This document shows positions 57,269 through 64,000 of a stretch of 64,000 nt of DNA, in pieces; within the stretch, counting starts at the first letter, position 1; every line of letters begins with the position of its first letter. Source of the DNA: Thermoplasmataceae archaeon (GTDB taxonomy: Archaea; Thermoplasmatota; Thermoplasmata; Thermoplasmatales; Thermoplasmataceae); NCBI GenBank assembly GCA_038729425.1, contig JAVYSB010000005.1, forward strand, positions 57,846 to 121,845, given 5' to 3'. The translations under genes were made by a program, and so were the position numbers. The notes under the pieces were generated by a model, which had not been told where the DNA came from, ran no database searches, and saw only the letters and a program-made list of their open reading frames with translations.

Positions 57269-58288
57269 ATGCTAATAACTTGCCTTAAATGTGGAGCTAA
57301 GAGGAAAGCATACGAACTCCGCTGCTCAGAGTGTAATGGACCATTCACTATGGTTCCAGATTTCAAGTATCGGGATGTGAAATCCAATTACCCTTACGTC
57401 AAACGCTTCGTTACCCTTGGTGAGGTTGTGACTCCTATCGTTGATTATAACGAGTTTTCCGTTAAACTTGAATATTTCTCTCCCACGTTTTCTTACAAAG
57501 ATCGGGGGTCCAGAACGCTTGTTTCTTCCCTTCTGGAGAGAACTCCCAACCCCGGGAACGTGTATCTGAATGAGGATTCATCGGGAAATGCCGGGGCATC
57601 AATAGCAGCTTACGGATCCAGAGCTGGATTCAGGGTAAACATTTTCGTTCCGGAGACGACAATGGCGAGCAAGATTTCACAGATAAGATCCTATGGTGCC
57701 GCCATCATGAAAATAGCTGGAGGCAGAGAACGAGTAGCTGAAGCTGCTGAAAACAGCCCTGGAATTTATGGGAGCCACGTTCTGAACCCGGAATTCAGAG
57801 ACGGAATCAGGGAAATCGCTTACGAAATCTTCAGGCAAACCGAAGGCAAGCTACCGGATAATATATTCCTGCCAGTTTCTGCTGGCACCCTCCTTCTCGG
57901 GATCTTCAACGGGTTCAAGCACCTTCTAGATAGCGGTGAAATCGAAGCCGTTCCGAAAATCGTTGCTGTACAGACAAGATCAGTCAACCCCCTCTGTTCA
58001 AAACTCGAAGGAGTAAGATATGATCCTGAAGCTGTAGGCGAATCCATCGCTGATGCTTTGGTTTCCAGAAGGCCTGTGCTGCTTGACGAAATGACACGTG
58101 TGGTGCAGAAGTATGGCCAGTGCATCACAGTAAATGAAGAGTCTATCCTTGATGCGAGAAACAGGTTATCTAGAAAGGGAATGTACACAGAGTACAGTTC
58201 AGCCACTACCCTGGCAGCATTTTTATCAAGGAAATTTGAAGGCAGGAGTTTACTGATACTAACCGGAAATGGGCTGAAAACTCCCTGA
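57269..58288 (+). CDS. thrC: Threonine synthase
   Basis: 339 residues. An N-terminal zinc-ribbon-like segment (CLKCGAKRKAYELRCSECNGPF) leads into a fold-type II PLP enzyme with the Schiff-base lysine in SPTFSYKDRGSRTLV, EDSSGNAGASIAAYGSRAGF, and the PLP-phosphate glycine loop in FLPVSAGTLLLGIFNGF. It makes threonine from O-phosphohomoserine. It is somewhat short for the archaeal family, but nothing essential seems missing. Homoserine dehydrogenase is at 32679; homoserine kinase is not in the window. A T-rich run follows the stop. Confidence 0.88.
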   Translation: MLITCLKCGAKRKAYELRCSECNGPFTMVPDFKYRDVKSNYPYVKRFVTLGEVVTPIVDYNEFSVKLEYFSPTFSYKDRGSRTLVSSLLERTPNPGNVYLNEDSSGNAGASIAAYGSRAGFRVNIFVPETTMASKISQIRSYGAAIMKIAGGRERVAEAAENSPGIYGSHVLNPEFRDGIREIAYEIFRQTEGKLPDNIFLPVSAGTLLLGIFNGFKHLLDSGEIEAVPKIVAVQTRSVNPLCSKLEGVRYDPEAVGESIADALVSRRPVLLDEMTRVVQKYGQCITVNEESILDARNRLSRKGMYTEYSSATTLAAFLSRKFEGRSLLILTGNGLKTP

Positions 58289-58313
58289 AACTACATTACA
58301 TCGATTCTTTTTC

Positions 58314-58757
58314 TTATTCTTTCCTTAGTTGCGCATGATCCTCAATTATTTTTCCGTTTATTTTCAATGAATATGTAACTTTTGCTCCCCCTCTTCTTAC
58401 AAGTATGGAAACGGAGCAATATTTGCTGAGGGAGAGAGATACTGCCTTTCTCGCGGCATCTTCGGAAACATCCCCTGTAAGTTCATAACCAATGTTGACA
58501 CTCTTCAGAGTTTTCGGGATCTCTTCCTCGCGCTCTGCGTTGAGCGTACACTGGTAATCATTAACCGTCTGCTTCATCTTTGAGAGTATTGAAAGTACAT
58601 CATCACTCGTGCATGAACCGATGGATAATACAAGCAGCTCTGTAGGGGTAAAGTTCTCAGTGTTTTTTGAAAGAGAGTTCTTGAGTCTCAGTGGTTCCTT
58701 ACCTTCAACGTTCGTCAGGAAGCCTCTCTCACTTTCAGACTTGAATGATAGGATCAT
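58314..58757 (-). CDS. OsmC/Ohr-family protein
   Basis: About 147 residues from ATG 58757 (MILSFKSESERGFL); a GTG at 58775 is an alternative. OsmC motifs: FTPTELLVLSIGSCTSDDVLSILSKM with the first cysteine, and SLSKYCSVSILVRRGG with the second. The cysteine pair is that of OsmC/Ohr peroxidases, which reduce organic peroxides. It is convergent with thrC. A thiol peroxidase role is inferred from the family. Confidence 0.9.
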   Translation of the reverse strand: MILSFKSESERGFLTNVEGKEPLRLKNSLSKNTENFTPTELLVLSIGSCTSDDVLSILSKMKQTVNDYQCTLNAEREEEIPKTLKSVNIGYELTGDVSEDAARKAVSLSLSKYCSVSILVRRGGAKVTYSLKINGKIIEDHAQLRKE

Positions 58758-58940
58758 GGTGGGGCAGTGTTTCACCGTTAAAAAATATGATCTATCGTTA
58801 ATCCCGGTTTCTTCAGTACCATAATATGCGAAATCCTGAAATTATTTGTTCTGGATGAAACCGCTTTGTAGCTGCGAAGAAAATTCATGCCGACCGTGTA
58901 AAACATATAGAGCTACACAGCAAATTACATTACGACATAC

Positions 58941-59435
58941 ATGAAGGAAGTGGCACCACGGAAGGATAATGCTGTATCACCTATAATAGCAACAATTCTG
59001 CTGATAGCAATAACAGTGACACTGGCTTCAACACTCTATTCGATCGTTGGAGGGTACTTCTCGAACACCCCAACACTTACCCCAAACGCGACCATTTCTG
59101 TTTTGAACAAGACAACAGTGCAAGCAAATGGAACTGGAACAGGAGAATACCAGGTCTATGTTGAATCAATCTCAGGGAATCTCTCATTGAACAGTGTAAA
59201 AATGATGATTACATTCAACACAGGAAACATTTCGACGTTATCAATCAATGATATAGGACCCGCGGGAACCCAATTGTACAGCGGCATAACTGTGACCATG
59301 ATTAAACAGGGACCTGATTTCTCCCCGCTCGATTTCATATCGGTCAATGAACAGTACGCGAACCAGTTTGTCCAGAGAATTTCCTTTATAGATACAGCAA
59401 CCAGCGGGGTTATTGGAACAGCATACCCCCAATAA
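58941..59435 (+). CDS. Archaeal type IV pilin-like protein
   Basis: 164 residues. The N-terminus is a class III-type signal: a short basic leader (KEVAPRKDNA) followed by the hydrophobic helix VSPIIATILLIAITVTLASTLYSIVGGYF. The archaeal pilin pattern R/K-x-x-x-AVSPIIAT is exact; cleavage by a PibD/EppA peptidase would fall before or at the Ala-Val. The rest is a Thr/Asn-rich extracellular beta domain with several N-glycosylation sequons (NAT, NKT, NGT). It stands alone, with no pilus ATPase or membrane gene near. It probably forms an adhesion filament or serves as a minor subunit. Confidence 0.87.
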   Translation: MKEVAPRKDNAVSPIIATILLIAITVTLASTLYSIVGGYFSNTPTLTPNATISVLNKTTVQANGTGTGEYQVYVESISGNLSLNSVKMMITFNTGNISTLSINDIGPAGTQLYSGITVTMIKQGPDFSPLDFISVNEQYANQFVQRISFIDTATSGVIGTAYPQ

Positions 59436-59530
59436 TCCTTCCTTTTTTTGACGTAATCACAGCAGGATGATGCATGATGTAATACCTAAAGGATCTAGAA
59501 ATATTTCTCCAAGCATATTAGCAATTTTAG

Positions 59531-59605
59531 CGGGCTCGGAGGGATTTGGACCCTCGATCACCGACTTAGAAGGACGGTGCCTTATCCAAACTAGGCCACG
59601 AGCCC
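59531..59605 (-). tRNA. tRNA-Arg (TCT)
   Basis: On the minus strand GGGCTCG pairs with CGAGCCC, discriminator G. The D stem is GCCT/AGGC. The anticodon stem CCGTC/GTCGG has a T-T mismatch at positions 30/40, and the loop CTTCTAA gives anticodon TCT. The T arm is GAGGG-TCCAAAT-CCCTC. No intron, and CCA is not encoded. Confidence 0.9.
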
Positions 59606-59715
59606 ACAGGCTAGTTATCCCTCGGAAAACTTAATACTTTCGAGTGCTGAGTCAGAAAGTATATTTTCAGTAAGTATCATTCTGGATCAAGCAAAGAAGC
59701 GGAGAATTTACCCAT

Positions 59716-59994
59716 ATGAATTTATTGGGAAGGTTTAAGCAAGATAAGTCGATTGGTTTTCTGATGTATAAGGTAAGAGTCTCAATCCTTGACAGTGACC
59801 TCAGAAAATACCTCGTCGCAATGAAACCGGAGGAAGATCGTGACATCGGAAGGGGAAAAATGAGATTTGTTACCGAGAATGGTGAATCCTATGTTTATAT
59901 AGAAGCACCTGATTCTGTTGCATTGAGAGCAAACATCAGCTCCATAACCAGATGGCTGGTTATGATAGACAAAATAGTCAGGGAGGTGAATTAA
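59716..59994 (+). CDS. pcc1: Pcc1-like KEOPS subunit, copy 2
   Basis: 92 residues. The core YKVRVSILDSDLRKYLVAMKPEEDRDI, the strands MRFVTENGESYVYIEAPD and the C-terminal helix ALRANISSITRWLVMIDKIVREV are the Pcc1 fold. In archaea pcc1 is commonly placed next to prefoldin beta, exactly as here, so this copy is the better candidate for canonical Pcc1, with copy 1 at 50600 as a paralogue. The first 16 residues may not belong; an in-frame ATG at 59764 (MYKVRV) is a good alternative start. Confidence 0.83.
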   Translation: MNLLGRFKQDKSIGFLMYKVRVSILDSDLRKYLVAMKPEEDRDIGRGKMRFVTENGESYVYIEAPDSVALRANISSITRWLVMIDKIVREVN

Positions 59995-60360
59995 TTGGAG
60001 CCTAATTTAAGCGCTTATCTGCAAAATCAGATAAAGCAAGCACAACAACTGGAAGGACAGATAGAACAGATTGCCAGCCAGAAGTATCAGCTTGACATAA
60101 GGATCAAGGAACTGGATAAGACAATTAAGGAGCTTGAAGAAATATCCGACGGAACTAAGGTTTTCAAAAGTGTGGGACCGGTTCTTTATGAGGTGGAGAG
60201 CCGCAAGAAATTGATTGACGAACTTTCTGAGCAAAAGGAGCTCAGCGAAATCAGAGTCAAAACGCTCGAGAAGCAGCAATCTTCCCTCGAAGAGAAATAC
60301 AAGGAGCTTGAGGAAATACTCAAGAAAAAATACGATGAGGCCAGAAAAGGGGCAAAGTGA
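59995..60360 (+). CDS. pfdB: Prefoldin beta subunit
   Basis: 121 residues, TTG start immediately after the pcc1 stop. Two long coiled-coil helices (about 8-55 and 73-118) flank a beta-hairpin (DGTKVFKSVGPVLYEVE) with the typical V-F-x-x-V-G-x-V-L. With the alpha subunit it forms the hexameric chaperone that hands unfolded proteins to the thermosome. It overlaps the 5' end of mptA by 26 bp. Confidence 0.93.
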   Translation: MEPNLSAYLQNQIKQAQQLEGQIEQIASQKYQLDIRIKELDKTIKELEEISDGTKVFKSVGPVLYEVESRKKLIDELSEQKELSEIRVKTLEKQQSSLEEKYKELEEILKKKYDEARKGAK

Positions 60361-61243
60361 GTCAAAACCCCCTCAGGATGAAAAGCCAAGCAGGTCAATA
60401 CCATTGGACAAGGCGGGAATTCTCAACTATAAGCTTCCTCTCAAGCTGATCTGGAACGATATACTTCAGGAAACGATAGCTACAGTATCAGCGGATGTCG
60501 AGGTGCCAAAGGAAAGAAGGGGAGCGCACTTTTCAAAAATTCTTTCGTCGATGATCCTTGGATTTGGGAATCCGGGAGGAGACATAATTGATATGGTTCA
60601 CAGGACGGCAAGCAATATTCTCCAGGAGAACCCTTATTCCAGTAAAACTACGGTGAAGCTAGAAACAACCTACTTAATGCCACATGTGGCTGTATCAGGA
60701 TTAGTTAGCCACATTCCATACAATTTTGAATTCTCAACCCTGATCTACAGAAGCGGAACGTGTACTGACAGTGTTACGCTGGAAACTACCGCAATGACTG
60801 CATGCCCTTGCACCATGGAAGGCACTAGAAGGATACTTTCGGAACGTTATCCAGAATATTCCGTATTTATTCAGAAAGTCCCGATAATAACGCATAGCCA
60901 GAGGAACAGGTTGAGGGTTTCCATTCGAACAAGCGAAAAATGCGGTATTAATCCACTGGCACTGATAAAGTCTGTGGAGTCTGTTACCGGTGGCCCTTTG
61001 ATCAGTGTTTTGCCAAAGCGAGATTCGGATGAGTTTGTTGTAAAAGTGCACGAAAACCCATATTTCGTGGAAGATTTGGTTAGAGAGATTGCATATACCC
61101 TGGGCAATGATTTAAAGGGAATTCCTGGAAATGCTCTATTATTAATTTCATCCCGCAGTGAGGAGAGCCTGCACAACCACGATGCCTATGCCGAGCTTGA
61201 ACTCACAATGGACGAAATAAAAGAAAAATCACGGAAGAAGTAA
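60335..61243 (+). CDS. mptA: GTP cyclohydrolase MptA (type IV / FolE2-like)
   Basis: About 302 residues from ATG 60335, within the end of pfdB; the first 25 residues are disordered and charged. The FolE2/MptA motifs follow: RRGAHFSKILSSMI, VKLETTYLMPHVAVSG, the metal/active-site MTACPCTMEGTRRILS, and HSQRNRLRVSIRTSE. MptA opens GTP to 7,8-dihydroneopterin 2',3'-cyclic phosphate, the first step of pterin cofactor synthesis in archaea. It completes the pterin side to the PabB/PabC p-aminobenzoate branch at 17409. Its 3' end overlaps the convergent MBL gene by 15 bp. Confidence 0.9.
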   Translation: MRPEKGQSESKPPQDEKPSRSIPLDKAGILNYKLPLKLIWNDILQETIATVSADVEVPKERRGAHFSKILSSMILGFGNPGGDIIDMVHRTASNILQENPYSSKTTVKLETTYLMPHVAVSGLVSHIPYNFEFSTLIYRSGTCTDSVTLETTAMTACPCTMEGTRRILSERYPEYSVFIQKVPIITHSQRNRLRVSIRTSEKCGINPLALIKSVESVTGGPLISVLPKRDSDEFVVKVHENPYFVEDLVREIAYTLGNDLKGIPGNALLLISSRSEESLHNHDAYAELELTMDEIKEKSRKK

Positions 61244-61840
61244 ACTATTACCATGCCCCGGATATATCGTCACTCCGTGGAACCCCATTATTTTTGCTTT
61301 GGATCTCTCTGCATCTTCCAAGTTCAGCGTAAACGCCTTGTTCAAGGTGATTTCTTTCCCTTTGGTGACTAAAGCGTCTCCCACGAAGAGTGCCTTAAAA
61401 TCTGGAAAAAAATAGGAAGTGCTGGCCGGTGTATGACCTTTTGTGTCAATTACCTGTACGCCCGGAAGATTGAGTTTGGAGACCAGGTTCAGGTCAGAAA
61501 CCGGCTTCGATTTCAGGAGAGAGGACACAAGTTTTGCGGCGAAACCTGGTGCAGGAGTCATTCTAGAATTTCCGGCGACGACATCCAATTCTTCATCGGG
61601 TACATATATCTGCGGGTGAAACTCTTCAGAAACCAGTAAGAGGCCGCCCACATGATCAGGGTGATAGTGTGTTATCAGTACAATTTCTGGGTTAACGCCA
61701 AGGTTCCTGTAAAATTCCACAATTTTTCTGCCTGAACTCTTCATCCCCGCATCGATAAGGATGCCTTTGCCATTCAGGTTCACAGAATAGCAGTTCGCCA
61801 TTGTCCCGTCTATCAGTTCGATGTTTTCCGTGAGTTTCAT
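61229..61840 (-). CDS. Metallo-beta-lactamase-fold hydrolase
   Basis: 203 residues: GKGILIDAGMKSSG, metal ligands in ITHYHPDHVGGLLLV (H-x-H-x-D-H), the His of TKGHTPASTSYFFP, Asp in FVGDALV and the last His in YPGHGNS. It resembles glyoxalase II-like hydrolases of the general MBL clan without extra domains. The substrate is unknown. It is upstream of nothing on its strand and 11 bp downstream of ribH, so it could be the last gene of the riboflavin operon. Confidence 0.88.
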   Translation of the reverse strand: MKLTENIELIDGTMANCYSVNLNGKGILIDAGMKSSGRKIVEFYRNLGVNPEIVLITHYHPDHVGGLLLVSEEFHPQIYVPDEELDVVAGNSRMTPAPGFAAKLVSSLLKSKPVSDLNLVSKLNLPGVQVIDTKGHTPASTSYFFPDFKALFVGDALVTKGKEITLNKAFTLNLEDAERSKAKIMGFHGVTIYPGHGNSLLLP

Positions 61841-61851
61841 ACTGATTTCGC

Positions 61852-62265
61852 CTAGCTTTTAATCTCTTTCAGCCTCTTTACCATCTTAACAACGCCCTGG
61901 ACTGCGTCCTTTGCCATTTCAATCCTCGCCTGCGCCTGGAGTCTTGTTTCACCGGGACCAGAAATGCCGAGCGCGACCGGCTTGGAGAACTCAATCATTA
62001 GGTCCTCGATCTTCCTCCCGGCATTCTGCATGATAATTTCGTCATGTTCCGTCTCCCCTTTTATAACTGCTCCCAAAGTTACAACGCCTTCAATATCCTT
62101 GAGCTGCAGTAGCGTCTTGACACCCAGTGGAATGTCAAAGGTTCCAGGAACCTTAAGGACGTTCACGACATCAACCCCCAGAAATTTGGCTTCCACGATT
62201 GCCCGCTCCAGCATCATGCTGGTTATATCGAAATTATATTCTGATACAACAATTCCTATTTTCAT
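61852..62265 (-). CDS. ribH: 6,7-dimethyl-8-ribityllumazine synthase
   Basis: 137 residues: KIGIVVSEYNFDITSMMLERA, VPGTFDIPLGVKTLL, the substrate loop VVTLGAVIKGETEHDEIIMQNAGRKI with the conserved His, then FSKPVALGISGPG. It condenses the pyrimidine intermediate with 3,4-dihydroxybutanone phosphate to lumazine. Third or fourth gene of a ribB-ribL-ribC-ribH operon, 8 bp after ribC. Full length. Confidence 0.94.
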   Translation of the reverse strand: MKIGIVVSEYNFDITSMMLERAIVEAKFLGVDVVNVLKVPGTFDIPLGVKTLLQLKDIEGVVTLGAVIKGETEHDEIIMQNAGRKIEDLMIEFSKPVALGISGPGETRLQAQARIEMAKDAVQGVVKMVKRLKEIKS

Positions 62266-62273
62266 GATATCAC

Positions 62274-62762
62274 CTAATGTCTCAATCCACCTTTACTGCT
62301 ACCATCGACCGGTCCGACATCTTTGAATCCCTGTCTCAACCCTTGTCCTGCATCTTCAGTAAGTTTTTCAGGATCAAAAAGCAGTAGATAGGCATTCCGG
62401 GCGTGTTCTCTCGACCTGCTGTCACACAACCATGCAAGCTCCCTGGAATCAGCAGCTTCATCTTCATGGACAAATACCTCGATAATATGTTTTCCCTGAT
62501 TCACCTGAACCCACATGAGGCCCATGGACGCTACCTGCGCAGAAATCTTGTCCACAGGTTTCGATCCTGGCATTCCACAGGCGACAACGATATCACAACC
62601 CCTTGAGAAAAGGACTGCAGATGCTACAGGTAGATCCTTTATTCCCGGAACAGTATATCTAAGTATTCTAAAACCTGTCCCAATCTGATTCAGCTCGCTA
62701 ATGACAGATGCACCCATGTTGAACCTTGCAAACGTGGTATCGGCAACGCCTATGATCTTCAT
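62274..62762 (-). CDS. ribC: Riboflavin synthase, archaeal type
   Basis: 162 residues: KIIGVADTTFARFNMGASVISEL, RYTVPGIKDLPVASAVLFSRGCDIVVACGMPG, and VNQGKHIIEVFVHEDEAADSRELAWLCDSRSREHARNAYLLL. These are the motifs of the archaeal riboflavin synthase, which is related to lumazine synthase rather than to the bacterial enzyme. It dismutates two lumazines to riboflavin. Its ATG overlaps the ribL stop (ATGA), so they are coupled. Confidence 0.94.
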   Translation of the reverse strand: MKIIGVADTTFARFNMGASVISELNQIGTGFRILRYTVPGIKDLPVASAVLFSRGCDIVVACGMPGSKPVDKISAQVASMGLMWVQVNQGKHIIEVFVHEDEAADSRELAWLCDSRSREHARNAYLLLFDPEKLTEDAGQGLRQGFKDVGPVDGSSKGGLRH

Positions 62763-63190
62763 ATTCTATTTTCTATCTCCTCGAGCAGTTTCTGCCTCAC
62801 CTGTGAAGAACTGTGCATATTCCCGGACTCAGATTTCGATATTCTTTCCACCCGTACCCTCATACCGAGCTCCGAGCACTTCTTAACGATTTTATCTGCA
62901 TCGAATCTCTGGTCGAATCCTAGCGTTATAATGTCCGGCCGGACATCAAGAACGGTCTGGAAAATATCTCCTTCGTGACCAAGCATTGCCCGGTCGACAG
63001 GTTTCAGTTCTGAGACCAGTTTGAGCCTCGTTTCTTCAGAGAATATGGGGCTTTTGCCATTTCTAGCCGCGGTAGAATCCCTAGCAACTACCACGAACAG
63101 TTCATCACCCAACTTCCTTGATTCCTTCAAGAAGTGAATGTGCCCCAGATGGATTATATCGAACACTCCCGTAGCCATTACCCTGGTCAT
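62759..63190 (-). CDS. ribL: FAD synthetase RibL-like nucleotidyltransferase
   Basis: About 143 residues from ATG 63190 (MTRVMATGVFDIIHLGHIHFL). The nucleotidyltransferase motif is the second part: DIIHLGHIHFLKESRKLGDELFVVVARD, with the H-x-G-H pair, then ITLGFDQRFDADKIVKKCSEL and the phosphate-binding ISKSESGNMHSSSQVRQKL. In archaea RibL makes FAD from FMN and ATP. It lies within the rib operon, overlapping the end of ribB by 86 bp in a different frame and ribC by 4 bp. Confidence 0.92.
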   Translation of the reverse strand: MTRVMATGVFDIIHLGHIHFLKESRKLGDELFVVVARDSTAARNGKSPIFSEETRLKLVSELKPVDRAMLGHEGDIFQTVLDVRPDIITLGFDQRFDADKIVKKCSELGMRVRVERISKSESGNMHSSSQVRQKLLEEIENRI

Positions 63191-63854
63191 TAAACCACGA
63201 TGCAATGATGTCTTTTCCCTCTATAAAACTTAGCGAGTGTTCACCAGCAAAAATCATTGCTTCCTCTTTGGTCATGGATCTGCCAGAGTCGCTGAGCATT
63301 TCCACAATGGTCGCAGAAGGTATTAATCCGGCTCTTTCAACCATGTAGGTACTGAGTTCGGTATGTCCCCTTCTCTGACTAAAATAGTTGTTTCTGGCTA
63401 TGATAAGGATCACATGCCCGGGTGCACGGAACGATTTTGCAAATTCCTCCATTGGTTCTTTGATCTTCCATGAATCGTTTATGAATTTTGCAAGAGAAGT
63501 TATTGTTATGGATCTGTCTGTGTCTGAAACGCCGGTAAAAGTCGACCTGTGGTTAATAGTGAGGCTAAAGGAACTGTTTCTATCATATTTCATGTCATCA
63601 GACCTTGTTATGGACGAATTCTTGCCATACTGGTTTCTTAGAATATCCTCAAGATAAAGCATTCCGAGCCTATCGGCAAAATCCTGTTTTACGGTTGTAC
63701 ATATGAGTCCACCACCATATTTTCTCATGAATCGTACAACTTCAGGGGTGACATACTGAGACGGAAAAACGATATCGGTTTCGCGTTCCCTGTTCTCGGC
63801 ATCAAAGATGAGTATGGGTTTACCGGAGGCAAGATCTTTAAGTGCATTTTCCAT
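63105..63854 (-). CDS. ribB: 3,4-dihydroxy-2-butanone 4-phosphate synthase
   Basis: 249 residues: GKPILIFDAENRERETDIVFPSQYVTPE, the acidic metal loop and RKYGGGLICTTV, RSTFTGVSDTDRSITI, FRAPGHVILI and SQRRGHTELSTYMVERAGLIPSATIVEML. It makes the four-carbon precursor of riboflavin from ribulose 5-phosphate. The family normally ends soon after HSLSFIEGKDIIASW; here about 28 further residues are read across the ribL start in another frame. The true end may be near 63190. First gene of the rib operon; ATG at 63854. Confidence 0.9.
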   Translation of the reverse strand: MENALKDLASGKPILIFDAENRERETDIVFPSQYVTPEVVRFMRKYGGGLICTTVKQDFADRLGMLYLEDILRNQYGKNSSITRSDDMKYDRNSSFSLTINHRSTFTGVSDTDRSITITSLAKFINDSWKIKEPMEEFAKSFRAPGHVILIIARNNYFSQRRGHTELSTYMVERAGLIPSATIVEMLSDSGRSMTKEEAMIFAGEHSLSFIEGKDIIASWFNDQGNGYGSVRYNPSGAHSLLEGIKEVG

Positions 63855-64000
63855 TGTACCACGTTCTTTCTACCATTCCCGCAAATGTAATAAAGTTTTG
63901 GGTAATTACTCATAATTGAGTCAGTGCAATCCCATCTTAAAAGGCTTTAAAAGGATATGCGTTACAGCGTCACTTGATACTCAGGACTTTCAAAAAGGAT

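Overview
The window looks like a chromosomal segment of a heterotrophic euryarchaeon of the Thermoplasmata, most likely Thermoplasmatales-like. The archaeal signs are two TFB transcription factors, Gar1, two Pcc1-like KEOPS subunits, prefoldin beta, the GTP cyclohydrolase MptA, archaeal-type riboflavin genes, an archaeal type IV pilin and an intron-containing tRNA-Tyr. A bacterial-type DNA gyrase (gyrB-gyrA), a class II HMG-CoA reductase and a glycerate kinase fit that order. Gene density is high. Several convergent pairs abut with no gap or overlap, and many start codons sit about 25 bp after an A/T-rich TATA-like box, which suggests leaderless transcripts. No species is named because no marker was compared.

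Layout. 0-8.4 kb: a stand-alone Lrp effector domain, tRNA-Tyr, TrmI, glycerate kinase, rhodanese, cobalamin adenosyltransferase, an isochorismatase-fold hydrolase, a GNAT acetyltransferase, then a convergent pair of membrane proteins that share an N-terminal membrane domain, one of them carrying a NapH-like Fe-S module. 8.5-17 kb: a fused 3-hydroxyacyl-CoA dehydrogenase/enoyl-CoA hydratase, an acyl-CoA dehydrogenase, a two-HTH Lrp-type regulator, an MMPL transporter and an S9 peptidase. 17.4-24.5 kb: a PabB-PabA fusion with PabC, an ammonium transporter, an M20 amidohydrolase and HMG-CoA reductase.

24.5-28.1 kb is the accessory part: a gene-poor stretch, a vapBC pair whose toxin has no ordinary start codon, a RelE-like toxin with a small partner, and a decayed MarR-MFS efflux operon with three in-frame stop codons whose twin-palindrome operator survives. 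tRNA-Cys closes it.

28.3-42 kb: gyrB-gyrA-homoserine dehydrogenase, an isochorismatase-fold protein lacking all three catalytic residues coupled to a metallo-beta-lactamase-fold protein, DUF1059, tRNA-Gly, glutamate dehydrogenase and carAB. 42-50.5 kb is a molybdopterin/tungsten block: moeA, moeA fused to a periplasmic-binding-like domain, moaD and two aldehyde:ferredoxin oxidoreductases. 50.4-64 kb is mostly information processing and cofactors: tRNA-Leu, pcc1, gar1-tfb, a second tfb, GMP synthase amidotransferase, a PRC-barrel protein, GluRS, NOG1, a second DUF1059, threonine synthase, OsmC, a pilin, tRNA-Arg, a second pcc1, prefoldin beta, mptA, an MBL hydrolase and the ribB-ribL-ribC-ribH operon.

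Together the genes describe a fatty-acid and peptide/sugar-acid using heterotroph with its own pterin, flavin and molybdopterin synthesis. The best places for something new are the degraded efflux/toxin-antitoxin locus, the paired membrane electron-transfer proteins and the pseudo-isochorismatase/MBL pair.
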